A DNA stretch of 64,000 nt. It comes from Flavobacterium psychraerolatum. GTDB taxonomy: Bacteria; Bacteroidota; Bacteroidia; Flavobacteriales; Flavobacteriaceae. Where the stretch lies: contig NZ_JAOQMX010000006.1 in assembly GCF_025960985.1 (NCBI RefSeq), positions 51,455-115,454 on the forward strand, read 5' to 3'. The notes beneath the pieces are model-generated. The model ran no database searches and was not told where the DNA came from. It worked only from the letters and a program-made list of their open reading frames with translations. This document shows, in pieces, positions 56,381 through 64,000 of the stretch (its first letter is position 1; each line of letters opens with the position of its first letter). Both the position numbers and the translations under genes were made by a program.

Positions 56381-56767
56381 ATGGAAAAAGAAGTTTTATA
56401 CAACCCCAATATGCACTTTGAACACGAACAATGGAATGGGGAACTAACCTTTTGGAAAGATGAATTACTGTGCTTCAATAATAAATTAAGTGAACTCGTG
56501 ACACGCTGGACAGACAAGGATGTTTTGGCTCAATTAGAGCATTATCAAAATGAATTTGTGTTGCACGGTGGTGTAATCGAGGATCTACAAGAAATTATCG
56601 AAAAGCATGAGGAGCGTATCGCTGGACAAAGTGCCTTAAATGAGGATGGTTTAGATATTCAATCAACAAAAGAACATCTGGAATTTAGAGATAAAATAGA
56701 AACCCAAAGACATATTTATGCTGAACTCAAAAAAGAGTTTTTTAGATTCCTTGAAAAGTACATGTAA
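56381..56767 (+). CDS. small coiled-coil protein of unknown function
   Basis: The 128-residue protein is cytoplasmic, acidic and almost all helical (TFWKDELLCFNNKLSELVTRWTDKDVLAQLEHYQNEF, KEHLEFRDKIETQRHIYAELKKEFFRFLEKYM). I do not recognise the family. The promoter shared with Dps and the DUF1269 operon suggests a stress role. A strong terminator follows. Confidence 0.75.
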   Translation: MEKEVLYNPNMHFEHEQWNGELTFWKDELLCFNNKLSELVTRWTDKDVLAQLEHYQNEFVLHGGVIEDLQEIIEKHEERIAGQSALNEDGLDIQSTKEHLEFRDKIETQRHIYAELKKEFFRFLEKYM

Positions 56768-56807
56768 TTCAAAAAATAAGTATTTTATTTTTCGAAAATG
56801 AAGAAAA

Positions 56808-56848
56808 AAAAGGTTGACTACCATTTTTAATTTAGTAGTCAACCTTTT
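56808..56848. terminator. terminator of the coiled-coil protein gene
   Basis: A perfect 14-bp stem (AAAAGGTTGACTAC and GTAGTCAACCTTTT) follows the stop and ends in a T run. Confidence 0.88.
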
Positions 56849-56959
56849 CAAGTAAGAATACTGTTTGTATTTATGAGCTCTAATGGTGATATTATTCAAT
56901 CGATTGGGTATGTTCGCTATAATTCCCCATGCAGCAGTACTGTCGAGATGCTGCATTAA

Positions 56960-57003
56960 ATTAAATTTTTCTTTTTTGTGAGGCTGATCTAGGTCAGTGT
57001 GAC
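56960..57003. repeat. 44-bp direct repeat, copy 1
   Basis: This segment is identical to 60795-60838 over 44 bases and contains the palindrome TGATCTAGGTCA at 56985-56996. The -7 element expected 23 bases on is absent here (TATAATTC). No gene starts downstream on this strand, so this looks like a promoter remnant. Confidence 0.9.
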
Positions 57004-57195
57004 CTATGTAAAACAATTGTATAATTCCAAAACAATTGACCTAAATTCATATAATAGGATTACCATAATTTTATTCTGCATTAAATATTCCATTTTTATA
57101 TTGTAAAATAAAGTTTTAAAAACTATTTAAGTCTGGGAGACTTGTTGACAGTAGAAATATATGAAAATAATTAACCGATAGATAAAGTAATTGTA

Positions 57196-58233
57196 TCAAA
57201 CTACCTTTTTTCTTTTCAGCCATATAAAATACCCTGTTATTGATAAAAAAGGTCCAGAAAGACCAATGAAACAATAGATTATTTTGATAAACCAATTTCC
57301 ATAATGACCAGAATGAATTGGTAAAATACTGCTCAATAGTTTACTTATAAAATCAGATTCAGAAATTTTACTGACAGACACTATTTTGCCTGTTTTGAAT
57401 TCGATTGCAATTTTATTGTAATACTTACTTAAATAAAAAGAATCTCCAGCAAATCTTCCATTCAAAATAACTTTTCCATCTTCAGAAGACGGAAGTTTAA
57501 TATATGTGGCTGTGAAATCTGGATACTCTTTTTTGACTTTTTCTAATACCTTTTCGATTGATATTCTAATTAGTGGAACAGTAGGTTTCGAAGTTTCTTG
57601 TAAACCTGAGGCAACAACATTAAATGACAATATAATTCCTGTAAGAACAATGAGCAGATTTAACATTAATGCCCAAACACCCACATAGCGATGCAAAGTA
57701 GAGTAGTAGCGTTGTTTACTACTTCTATTTAATTTTTTCTGGAACAACAGTGTTTTCAATATAACTTTTCGATAAATAACGATTCCTGTAATTAAGGATA
57801 AGAAAAAAGCAATGCCCGCTAAAAACATAAATATTTTTCCTAGTATACCTATTTGTAAAGAATAGTGAAATTTTAAAAGCCACTTTGTCAATTGACTATT
57901 TGCGTCAATAACGGCTGTTATTTTTCCTGAAATGGGATTCAAGAATACATATTGCTTAACATCAAGTTTTCTTAAATCAAATTGTATTATTTTCCCTCTT
58001 TCAAAATTGATAATTCTTGTACTCCAACCAGGAAAATTTTTCTGAACTTCACTAATAGCCTTGTCTAACTGAAGTTCATTAGTACTTATGGTAGCTGTAT
58101 ATTTATCAAAGAGCAAAAGATCAATATCTTCTGAAAAGACTAAAACAGAACCCGTAATACCCAAAGTAAACAAAAAAACTCCTGCAATAAGACCTAAAAA
58201 AGAATGATATCGTAATAGGATTCTGTTATTCAT
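57196..58233 (-). CDS. PepSY-associated TM helix domain protein (siderophore/iron uptake)
   Basis: The frame continues to 58242 with a TTG start, but ATG 58233 (MNNRILLRYHSFLGLIAGVFLFTLGITGSVLVF) is better. The 345-residue protein has four membrane helices and two PepSY domains (about 50-105 and 220-290), the layout of PiuB/FegB-like ferric reductases, with conserved His residues in HRYVGVW and HSGHYG. It follows the receptor gene by 13 bases and may reduce ferric siderophore at the inner membrane. Confidence 0.88.
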   Translation of the reverse strand: MNNRILLRYHSFLGLIAGVFLFTLGITGSVLVFSEDIDLLLFDKYTATISTNELQLDKAISEVQKNFPGWSTRIINFERGKIIQFDLRKLDVKQYVFLNPISGKITAVIDANSQLTKWLLKFHYSLQIGILGKIFMFLAGIAFFLSLITGIVIYRKVILKTLLFQKKLNRSSKQRYYSTLHRYVGVWALMLNLLIVLTGIILSFNVVASGLQETSKPTVPLIRISIEKVLEKVKKEYPDFTATYIKLPSSEDGKVILNGRFAGDSFYLSKYYNKIAIEFKTGKIVSVSKISESDFISKLLSSILPIHSGHYGNWFIKIIYCFIGLSGPFLSITGYFIWLKRKKVV

Positions 58234-58246
58234 AGTCTTCAATGAT

Positions 58247-60580
58247 TTATAAGTTTGCAGTTAGTGTAACATTAAACTGGGCTCCATTTGCCTTTACATA
58301 ATTTGAACTCCTTGCATTCCATTGTGATGTCAAGGTGTAGTAATCTTTGTTTAATAAGTTTCGAATTCCTAAACTAAGTTTAGTAGATGGCGTAATATGA
58401 TAATTTGTAGATAAATTTACAGTAGTAAAATTGTTTACTGGGCCTCTTCCATAGCTATAAGGCGCATTAAATCGGTCTCTATTCCCACTATATATCATAG
58501 ATAAGCGAGCATCAAATTTGCGATCCCAATTGTAAGATAGAAATGAAACTAATTTTACTGGCGGAATTCTATCTCCTCCCATATATGTATCATAATTTCC
58601 ATTGTCTTTACTATCTAACTTACCTTCGGTATGCGATATAGAAGTTCCAAAAGTTACATATCTAGTTAATTTTGTATCAAAAGAAAGCTCGTATCCATAT
58701 ACTTTTTCTGGTTGGCGGAGAATGATAAAAGTACCACTCGCTGTTTCACTATAGGTAGAACCCAAATCAGAAGTACTAATAAAGTATGCTCCACTCAAAT
58801 TAATTTTGCCAATATGGCTATTAAAACCAACTTCGTAATTATTAGCAATAACAGATTTTGAATTAATATTATTTACCGTATTTTCTGTTGCAGAACGAAG
58901 TGTTCTTCCTAAATCTGCTATTGAAAAACTTTGTGAAAAACTAACGAAAGGTTTGAAAAAGTACCATTTATTATAACGTAAACCGGCATTAAATGTAGTA
59001 GCATTGTAATCTAAAGTACCACCATTTATAGCAATACCACCGCCATTTGGGGTAGTTTCTCCCAAGTTGTATGTGGTGATTGTAGTATAATTTGGAATAT
59101 CAATATTTATATTTTCAAATCGAATTCCTGCTTTTAGCACAACGTTTTTGTAAAGTGTTTTTACTTGTGCATAAGGAGCAAAGTTGGTCATTTTCATGTC
59201 TGGTGTCCACTTTCTTCCATCTACTAAATCTTGAGAAGTTTTATCATTTAAAATATCTATCCCATAAAGTACATTTCCTTCGACCTTACCAAAAGAGTAG
59301 GGAGATGAAAAATTAAATCGCGCTCCTCTTTTAGAAGAAACAATCAATGATTGACCACCATCATAACCTAAGTTAGGATCATAAAAAGTATCAGAATAAC
59401 CGTATATTGTCTTAAAATCTTGCATGTATAAATTCAACCTAAAATCGGTTTTACCAAAAATTGCATCATATTTATAAGTTAGCTGTGCATTGTGGTTGTA
59501 TTTATTTCCTTGATCTACACCAATTTGCTCTCCTAAAATTCCTATAGTTGGACTTTCTCCATAAACTCCAACCTGTGGTGTATATTTAGAATCTTGATTA
59601 CTACTGAAATAATTGTACATTAATTCAATTTGTTGTTTCTCATTAATGTCATAGTTTGCTTTACCGAATAAAGTATATTGACTGGTTTCACCTAAACCAT
59701 AACTTGGTGAAATCACTAGTCCGTTAGCATCTTTATATACACCTATTTGTCTAAAGGTTCCACTTACAACATATCCTAATTTATTAAGTTTACCTGAGAA
59801 ATTTTGTGTTATTTTTGATCCTACAGTATTTGCAATGCCTACCAGTGAACCTTCTGATCCTATTGAGGTTGTACTTTCAAATTTTTTTGTTGTATTCGGT
59901 TTTTTTGTAATGTAGTTTACAATTCCACCATCGGCACCATTTCCATAAATAGCAGTAGCTCCCTTAATTATTTCAATTCTTTCTAAACTACTTGGATCAA
60001 TAGTATTTACATCTCTTCCACCTGAACGTAGCGGAGTAGATTGGGGAATACCGTCAATTAAAATAAGCATGTTTCTTCCTCTTAATGTTTGTCCTGTACT
60101 ACTCGTTTGATTTGAACTTAACGCCATACCAGGAATCTCCATTAATACATCGGCAACAGAATTACTTGTTTGAGCTAAATTTTCAATTTGCTTTAATGGT
60201 ATTACGGAAACTGAAGAGGGTACTTCGTCTATTGTTTCACGCATTCTGTTAGAAGTAATTACAACTTCATTCAATTCTTGGTTTGAGCGCGATAACATAA
60301 AATCAATAACTATTTCTTTCTGGTCTAGAACATTGATCGTTTTAGATTGTGGATTTAATCCATTGAAAGAGGTTTTAATTGTATATTTTCCTTTTTGTAA
60401 AATTGTAATACTATATATACCATAAGCATCTGTTATTGTTCCTTGGGTGGCACTTAATACCACTGTAACACCAGTTAATAGATTTCCCTTTTCATCTTTG
60501 ACAGTACCTCTCAAATTTGTTTGAGAATAAGCAAAAGTGCTAGATAAACTAAGTATTATAATTAATAATTTAAAGTTCAT
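58247..60580 (-). CDS. TonB-dependent siderophore receptor
   Basis: ATG 60580 (MNFKLLIIILSLSSTFAYSQ) is chosen: the longer frame starts at TTG inside the -7 element. The 777-residue receptor has a signal peptide, a CarboxypepD_reg-like domain (LRGTVKDEKGNLLTGVTV), a plug (RMRETIDEVPSSVSVIPLKQIEN...GGIVNYITKKP) and a 22-strand barrel ending with YVKANGAQFNVTLTANL. It takes up iron, probably as a siderophore complex, with the PepSY protein. Confidence 0.92.
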   Translation of the reverse strand: MNFKLLIIILSLSSTFAYSQTNLRGTVKDEKGNLLTGVTVVLSATQGTITDAYGIYSITILQKGKYTIKTSFNGLNPQSKTINVLDQKEIVIDFMLSRSNQELNEVVITSNRMRETIDEVPSSVSVIPLKQIENLAQTSNSVADVLMEIPGMALSSNQTSSTGQTLRGRNMLILIDGIPQSTPLRSGGRDVNTIDPSSLERIEIIKGATAIYGNGADGGIVNYITKKPNTTKKFESTTSIGSEGSLVGIANTVGSKITQNFSGKLNKLGYVVSGTFRQIGVYKDANGLVISPSYGLGETSQYTLFGKANYDINEKQQIELMYNYFSSNQDSKYTPQVGVYGESPTIGILGEQIGVDQGNKYNHNAQLTYKYDAIFGKTDFRLNLYMQDFKTIYGYSDTFYDPNLGYDGGQSLIVSSKRGARFNFSSPYSFGKVEGNVLYGIDILNDKTSQDLVDGRKWTPDMKMTNFAPYAQVKTLYKNVVLKAGIRFENINIDIPNYTTITTYNLGETTPNGGGIAINGGTLDYNATTFNAGLRYNKWYFFKPFVSFSQSFSIADLGRTLRSATENTVNNINSKSVIANNYEVGFNSHIGKINLSGAYFISTSDLGSTYSETASGTFIILRQPEKVYGYELSFDTKLTRYVTFGTSISHTEGKLDSKDNGNYDTYMGGDRIPPVKLVSFLSYNWDRKFDARLSMIYSGNRDRFNAPYSYGRGPVNNFTTVNLSTNYHITPSTKLSLGIRNLLNKDYYTLTSQWNARSSNYVKANGAQFNVTLTANL

Positions 60581-60607
60581 TTTGAAATAATTTATATGTT
60601 TATTTTG

Positions 60608-60615
60608 CAAAAATA
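60608..60615 (-). promoter_or_regulatory. -7 element of the TonB receptor gene
   Basis: TATTTTTG on the minus strand fits TAnnTTTG and lies 27 bases before the ATG at 60580. It excludes translation from the longer frame. No Fur-like box was identified. Confidence 0.5.
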
Positions 60616-60794
60616 GAAATTATTTTAATTTAGACTAATAATAAATAGTATTTTTTATCATTTTTTATTTACTGTTTTTTTTAGTAAGTTTTATAGATTG
60701 ATTAACTGTATAATGCATTTCGAATCCAAAAAAATGGAAAAGGAAAGAGGATTTTTACTTCAATCTTTATCGTCCTAATTTTAATGAGATACGC

Positions 60795-60838
60795 ATTAAA
60801 TTTTTCTTTTTTGTGAGGCTGATCTAGGTCAGTGTGAC
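60795..60838. repeat. 44-bp direct repeat, copy 2
   Basis: Identical to 56960-57003, this copy holds the TGATCTAGGTCA palindrome (60820-60831) of the functional-looking promoter for the DUF1269 operon. Upstream similarity continues weakly (GAGAT, GCATTAAAT). Confidence 0.9.
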
Positions 60839-60862
60839 AATCATTATTACGACCTACTTTTG
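60820..60862 (+). promoter_or_regulatory. Crp/Fnr-like class II promoter of the DUF1269 operon
   Basis: TGATCTAGGTCA (60820-60831) is followed after exactly 23 bases by TACTTTTG (60855-60862). The operon's first ATG is at 60989, so the leader is about 120 bases. Confidence 0.75.
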
Positions 60863-60988
60863 TTATTGAAAGTTTGGAAACATGCTATTTTATTATCTAA
60901 AAAATAATAGTAACTACTGAATAATAGTTGTTTATCAATGTTTTAATAAGTGATTTATAAAAAAAAGTAATATTTAATATCAACAATC

Positions 60989-61795
60989 ATGGCAAACATA
61001 ATAGTGATTCCGTTTACAGAAGAAGAAAATGCAATAGCAGCTTTACACAAAATAAAAGAATTGGATGGATATGGAGATATAACACTCTATGAACACATGA
61101 TGATTCGTAAAAAAGACCATGATCTCTACGAAGTTTTGTTCTATAAAGAAGAAGGTGAAGGTTGGAGAACATTGACAGGTATGGCACTTGGAGGTCTGCT
61201 TGGTGCTTTTGCTGGTCCAATAGGTTTTTTTGTGGGTATGTACACAGGTATAGTTGCAGGAGCAGCTTGGGATGTGAGCCGTCATGATTTTGAAAACGAA
61301 CTTGTAGAACGCGTGAGCAATAAAATGGTTGTAGGAACCATAGCAATAATTGCCGAGGTAGGAGAAGACAGTACTATCTTTATTGATGATGCGCTAAAAC
61401 CGTTTGCCTCTGAGATTATACGAAGTGAGGCTGGAATTGAATTTGACGATTATATTGATGACCATATCGAAGATCTCGAAGTTAAAATTGAAAGACAGCG
61501 TGCAAAACTACGAAAAGCTACTGCCGAGGAAAAAACTAAAATAAAAACTAAGATTGCAGATTTAAAAGAAAAAAGAAAATCAAAAATTACAGATTTTGAA
61601 GAAAAAAGGAAATCGACTTTAAAAGAAGTAGAAGAGCAAACAAAAACTAGAATTAAAAAGCTGAAATCCCGTCTGGAAGATTATGAAAACGCTATAGAAG
61701 ATGCATTTGCCAAAGCCAAAATAAACAGAATAAAAAGAAGGTTAAAAAAGCAACAAGAAAAATTAGCGCACTTACTAGGTGATTTGGTACTATAA
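60989..61795 (+). CDS. DUF1269-type membrane protein with coiled-coil tail
   Basis: The 268-residue product begins with the DUF1269 pattern NIIVIPFTEEENAIAALHKIKELDGYGDITLYE and has a glycine-rich membrane hairpin (LTGMALGGLLGAFAGPIGFFVGMYTGIVAGA). A long Lys/Glu coiled coil runs from about 165 to the end. It may be a membrane or nucleoid-edge stress protein. Its promoter is of the shared Crp/Fnr-like type and it leads an operon with gpm and a lipoprotein gene. Confidence 0.82.
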   Translation: MANIIVIPFTEEENAIAALHKIKELDGYGDITLYEHMMIRKKDHDLYEVLFYKEEGEGWRTLTGMALGGLLGAFAGPIGFFVGMYTGIVAGAAWDVSRHDFENELVERVSNKMVVGTIAIIAEVGEDSTIFIDDALKPFASEIIRSEAGIEFDDYIDDHIEDLEVKIERQRAKLRKATAEEKTKIKTKIADLKEKRKSKITDFEEKRKSTLKEVEEQTKTRIKKLKSRLEDYENAIEDAFAKAKINRIKRRLKKQQEKLAHLLGDLVL

Positions 61796-61829
61796 ATTAC
61801 AGATTAATCTAATATTAAACCAATATTAA

Positions 61830-62534
61830 ATGGGCAAACTCATACTGGTAAGACATGGAAAAAGCTTATGGAATGTAGCCAATATATTTACAGGCTGGAC
61901 TGATGTTGACCTTGCTCTCGAAGGAATAGAGGAGGCAAATAAAGCGGGTGAAATTATTAAGGAGCATCATATTTCTATTGATATTTGTTATTCTTCTTTT
62001 TTAAAAAGAGCCATCCGGACAGGATTAATTATTTTGGAAAATGCCAATCTGATGCACATCGATTTCATCAAAAGTTGGAAACTCAATGAGCGGAATTATG
62101 GTGCATGGCAAGGATTAAATAAAGAGGAGGTAAAGTCAGCCGTTGGCGAAGAATTATTTTTAAAGGTGCGAAGAGGATTTAGCACTCCGCCTCCAATCTT
62201 GCCAATCACAGATCAAAGGCACCCAAAATTTGATCCTTTATACAAGAATGTCAATAAGAAATACTTGCCAGCTAGTGAGTCCTTAGAAGATACAGAAGTG
62301 CGTGTAGTACAATATTTTTTTGAAGTGATTGTACCACAATTGGTCAAAGGGAAAACCGTATTGGTGGCTGCACATGGAAATTCAATCAGAGGATTAATGG
62401 CACATATTGAGAATATTAGCTCTTCTGCCATTCCCAAAGTAAATGTTGGAACAGGAGTGCTCCAAGTGTACGAATTTGACACTAATATGATTTTGAAAAA
62501 ACAATACAAATTAGAACAAAAAAGTAATATTTAA
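61830..62534 (+). CDS. gpmA: 2,3-bisphosphoglycerate-dependent phosphoglycerate mutase
   Basis: The 234-residue protein has the phospho-His motif LVRHGKSLWNVANIFTGWTDVDL (His9), CYSSFLKRAIRT, RNYGAWQGLNK and VLVAAHGNSIRGLM (second His). It interconverts 3- and 2-phosphoglycerate. The gene sits in a stress-type operon, which is an unusual place for a glycolytic enzyme. The spacing to the neighbours is 34 and 11 bases. Confidence 0.94.
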   Translation: MGKLILVRHGKSLWNVANIFTGWTDVDLALEGIEEANKAGEIIKEHHISIDICYSSFLKRAIRTGLIILENANLMHIDFIKSWKLNERNYGAWQGLNKEEVKSAVGEELFLKVRRGFSTPPPILPITDQRHPKFDPLYKNVNKKYLPASESLEDTEVRVVQYFFEVIVPQLVKGKTVLVAAHGNSIRGLMAHIENISSSAIPKVNVGTGVLQVYEFDTNMILKKQYKLEQKSNI

Positions 62535-62545
62535 TACGATATATT

Positions 62546-63046
62546 ATGAAAATAAAAATTTTATCCTTAGCCATAATCACCCTTTTAGCTGGAACAATTG
62601 TAATAAGTTGTGGGAAAAAAAATAAAGAAGATGCAGAAGCTGTCAAAGCTGATGTGACAGAGATGAATAAAGATTTAGAAAAAGGAGCAATGAATACTGG
62701 TACAGATGCGAAAGAAACCGTGAGTGAAGATTGGCAAAAGTTTGAAGCGTCATCAAAATTAACGATCAAAAGTTATAATTATCAGATTAAAGAGCTTAGA
62801 ACAAAAATAGCAACAGCAGACAAAGAAGGAAAAACAAAATTGAGTGAAAATCTAGATAAATTAGAGCAAAAGAATAAAGAATTAAAAGAAAAATTAGATT
62901 TAAAAGGAAAAGAATTGAAAGAAAACGTTCAAGAAATGGACCAAGCTGCCAAAGATAAAGAAGTTCAATTTGAGAGAGAGTTCCAACACGATATGGATGA
63001 AATGGGAACTTCTTTAAATGATTTTTTTAAAGACAATATAAAATAA
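62546..63046 (+). CDS. lipoprotein with coiled-coil domain, sll1863-like stress protein candidate
   Basis: The 166-residue product has a lipoprotein signal (IKILSLAIITLLAGTIVISC, Cys22). A helical, highly charged body follows (SKLTIKSYNYQIKELRTKIATADKEGKTKLSENLDKLEQK...), and the charge pattern resembles sll1863-like stress proteins. The likeness is compositional, so confidence in a family is low. It is the last gene of the DUF1269 operon. Confidence 0.7.
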   Translation: MKIKILSLAIITLLAGTIVISCGKKNKEDAEAVKADVTEMNKDLEKGAMNTGTDAKETVSEDWQKFEASSKLTIKSYNYQIKELRTKIATADKEGKTKLSENLDKLEQKNKELKEKLDLKGKELKENVQEMDQAAKDKEVQFEREFQHDMDEMGTSLNDFFKDNIK

Positions 63047-63211
63047 ATTAATATTTATAATAATACCAATTTTAATCTTACAGGCAATGGTATCTACCGT
63101 AATAATAGAATATAACTCTGGTGATTAATTCAGTGCGCACTACTTAATAAGGGTTTTTATGGTAGGTTGTGTATAATTATTTCTATAAAAAAATCATAAA
63201 ATAGAGGATAC

Positions 63212-63254
63212 TGACCTAAGTCATTTTACAGGTTTTAGATGTGCATTACCTTTA
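63212..63254 (+). promoter_or_regulatory. Crp/Fnr-like class II promoter of the dps gene
   Basis: TGACCTAAGTCA (63212-63223) is followed after exactly 23 bases by TACCTTTA (63247-63254). The last base of the -7 element differs from TAnnTTTG. The ATG is 28 bases further on. Confidence 0.72.
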
Positions 63255-63282
63255 AGTAATTATAAATTTAAAACGAAAAATA

Positions 63283-63759
63283 ATGAAAACTCCAAACATC
63301 GGAATTTCAACTGAAAACAGACAAGCAATAGCAGACCAATTGTCAAAGATATTGGCAGATGAATTTATATTGTATTCAAAAACACTTAATTTCCATTGGA
63401 ACATTGAAGGAGCTGATTTTCACTCCGTACACTTATATTTAGAAACGTTATATCAAGAACAACAAGAGACTGTTGATACCGTAGCCGAAAGAATACGTGC
63501 ATTAGGTCATTTTGTACCTGCCACTTTGAAGAAATATTTAGAATTGACACATCTTACGGAAGAAACAAAGGGAAAGAATGATAGTCAAAGTATATTCGCT
63601 GAATTATTAGAAGATCACGAAAGCATTATAATTTTTATCAGAGAACAGATAAAACCGATTGCCGACAAAATGATGGCTGATGGAATTAGCGATTATATTA
63701 CAGGATTAATGGAGCATCATGAAAAAACAGCTTGGATGTTGCGTTCTCATTTAAAATAA
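63283..63759 (+). CDS. dps: Dps family DNA-binding ferritin
   Basis: The 158-residue protein has the Dps ferroxidase pattern: FHWNIEGADFHSVHLYLETLYQE (H38, H50) and DTVAERIRALG (D65, E69). A dodecamer of it would store iron and protect DNA from peroxide in stress or starvation. The N-terminus is short, with little DNA-binding tail. The terminator follows within 50 bases. Confidence 0.94.
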   Translation: MKTPNIGISTENRQAIADQLSKILADEFILYSKTLNFHWNIEGADFHSVHLYLETLYQEQQETVDTVAERIRALGHFVPATLKKYLELTHLTEETKGKNDSQSIFAELLEDHESIIIFIREQIKPIADKMMADGISDYITGLMEHHEKTAWMLRSHLK

Positions 63760-63797
63760 TAAGGCTGCCTTAATGCTTACTAATAATGGTTATTTTT

Positions 63798-63831
63798 AAA
63801 CCCAAATGGATGTACTCTGTTTGGGTTTTTT
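63798..63831 (+). terminator. terminator of the dps gene
   Basis: AAACCCAAA and TTTGGGTTT pair around a 13-base loop and end in a T run, 40 bases past the dps stop. Confidence 0.85.
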
Positions 63832-63879
63832 GATATTCAACAGTGGTATAATTGGTGGATTCAATTAACAAATGCAACC

Positions 63880-64000
63880 TTATGCACATTGTTTAAGTTT
63901 TTGCACAAAAATTTCATTTGGACTTTTAAAACCAAATCTTTTTCTGGGTCTGTTATTTAATTTATTTGTTACTCTTAAAACCTCTTCTTCTGTTATTAAA
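63880..64000 (-). mobile_element. IS30-type transposase, C-terminal end (runs off the window)
   Basis: The minus strand reads LITEEEVLRVTNKLNNRPRK and then RFGFKSPNEIFVQKLKQCA before the stop TAA at 63880-63882. The LNNRPRKRFGFKSP motif is the end of IS30-family DDE transposases. The 5' part lies beyond the right edge. The IS end should be between 63832 and 63880; I could not fix the inverted repeat without the other end. Confidence 0.85.

Noticed and set aside
56663..57016. 117-codon open frame on the minus strand
   Set aside because: It overlaps the terminator hairpin and the opposite coiled-coil gene, and contains the 44-bp repeat; it has no protein features.
56960..60838. Composite transposon with terminal repeats
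   Set aside because: The 44-bp repeats are direct, contain a regulatory site and no transposase lies between them.
61014..61346. Open frames opposite the DUF1269 gene
   Set aside because: They are shadows of a well-supported gene on the other strand and have unnatural composition.

Overview
The window is AT-rich DNA from a Bacteroidetes bacterium, most likely a Flavobacterium or close relative. The signs are promoters with a TAnnTTTG -7 element and few Shine-Dalgarno sites, remnants of PorP/SprF (type IX secretion) and SusC-like genes, a flavobacterial-style split trp operon, a SusC-independent uxu/uxa hexuronate operon, and short intergenic repeats of a kind common in that genus. No rRNA, tRNA, CRISPR array or prophage was seen. 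One partial IS30-type transposase lies at the right edge.

Left part (1-16800): a partial GHL10 glycoside hydrolase, a lipoprotein, topoisomerase III (topB), a second lipoprotein, then the trp operon on the minus strand. The operon runs trpE-trpG-(cytochrome c)-trpD-(methyltransferase)-(Na+/H+ antiporter)-trpC-trpF-trpB-(GGCT-like)-trpA. It is preceded by a promoter, an 18-codon leader peptide with three consecutive Trp codons, and an intrinsic terminator, which together form a classical attenuator. trpE appears to start at TTG.

Middle-left (16900-31800): two YceI proteins, a MarR-nitroreductase-YceI operon with a palindromic operator, a very large soluble PAS/GAF hybrid histidine kinase, and a TetR-controlled ABC-2 export operon (TetR, TolC, HlyD, two ATPases, two permeases) with a palindromic operator over its start site.

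Sulfur and respiration block (32000-42430): methyltransferase, small membrane protein, thioredoxin, an MBL-rhodanese (persulfide dioxygenase-like) protein with a frameshifted DUF2892 gene behind it, cydAB, a TauE exporter, a Crp/Fnr regulator, a rhodanese and a GapN-type dehydrogenase.

Hexuronate operon (42867-47800): an SDR fructuronate reductase candidate, uxuA, uxaC and an ExuT-like transporter, with a LacI-type operator upstream. A decayed SusC-like 5' end lies beyond its 3' end. Then comes a MacAB-TolC efflux operon with its own LytS/LytTR two-component pair (48567-54860), flanked by an intact and a decayed copy of one uncharacterised gene and by a PorP/SprF pseudogene carrying in-frame stops.

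Right part (56300-64000): a stress island made of a coiled-coil protein, a DUF1269-phosphoglycerate mutase-lipoprotein operon and Dps. It is interrupted by a PepSY/TonB receptor pair bracketed by a 44-bp perfect direct repeat. Three promoters here, and two in the sulfur block, share one geometry: a Crp/Fnr-like 12-bp palindrome (TRAY-N4-GTYA) exactly 23 bp upstream of the -7 element. This puts the palindrome near -41.5, the class II activator position. This putative regulon is the most interesting signal in the window.
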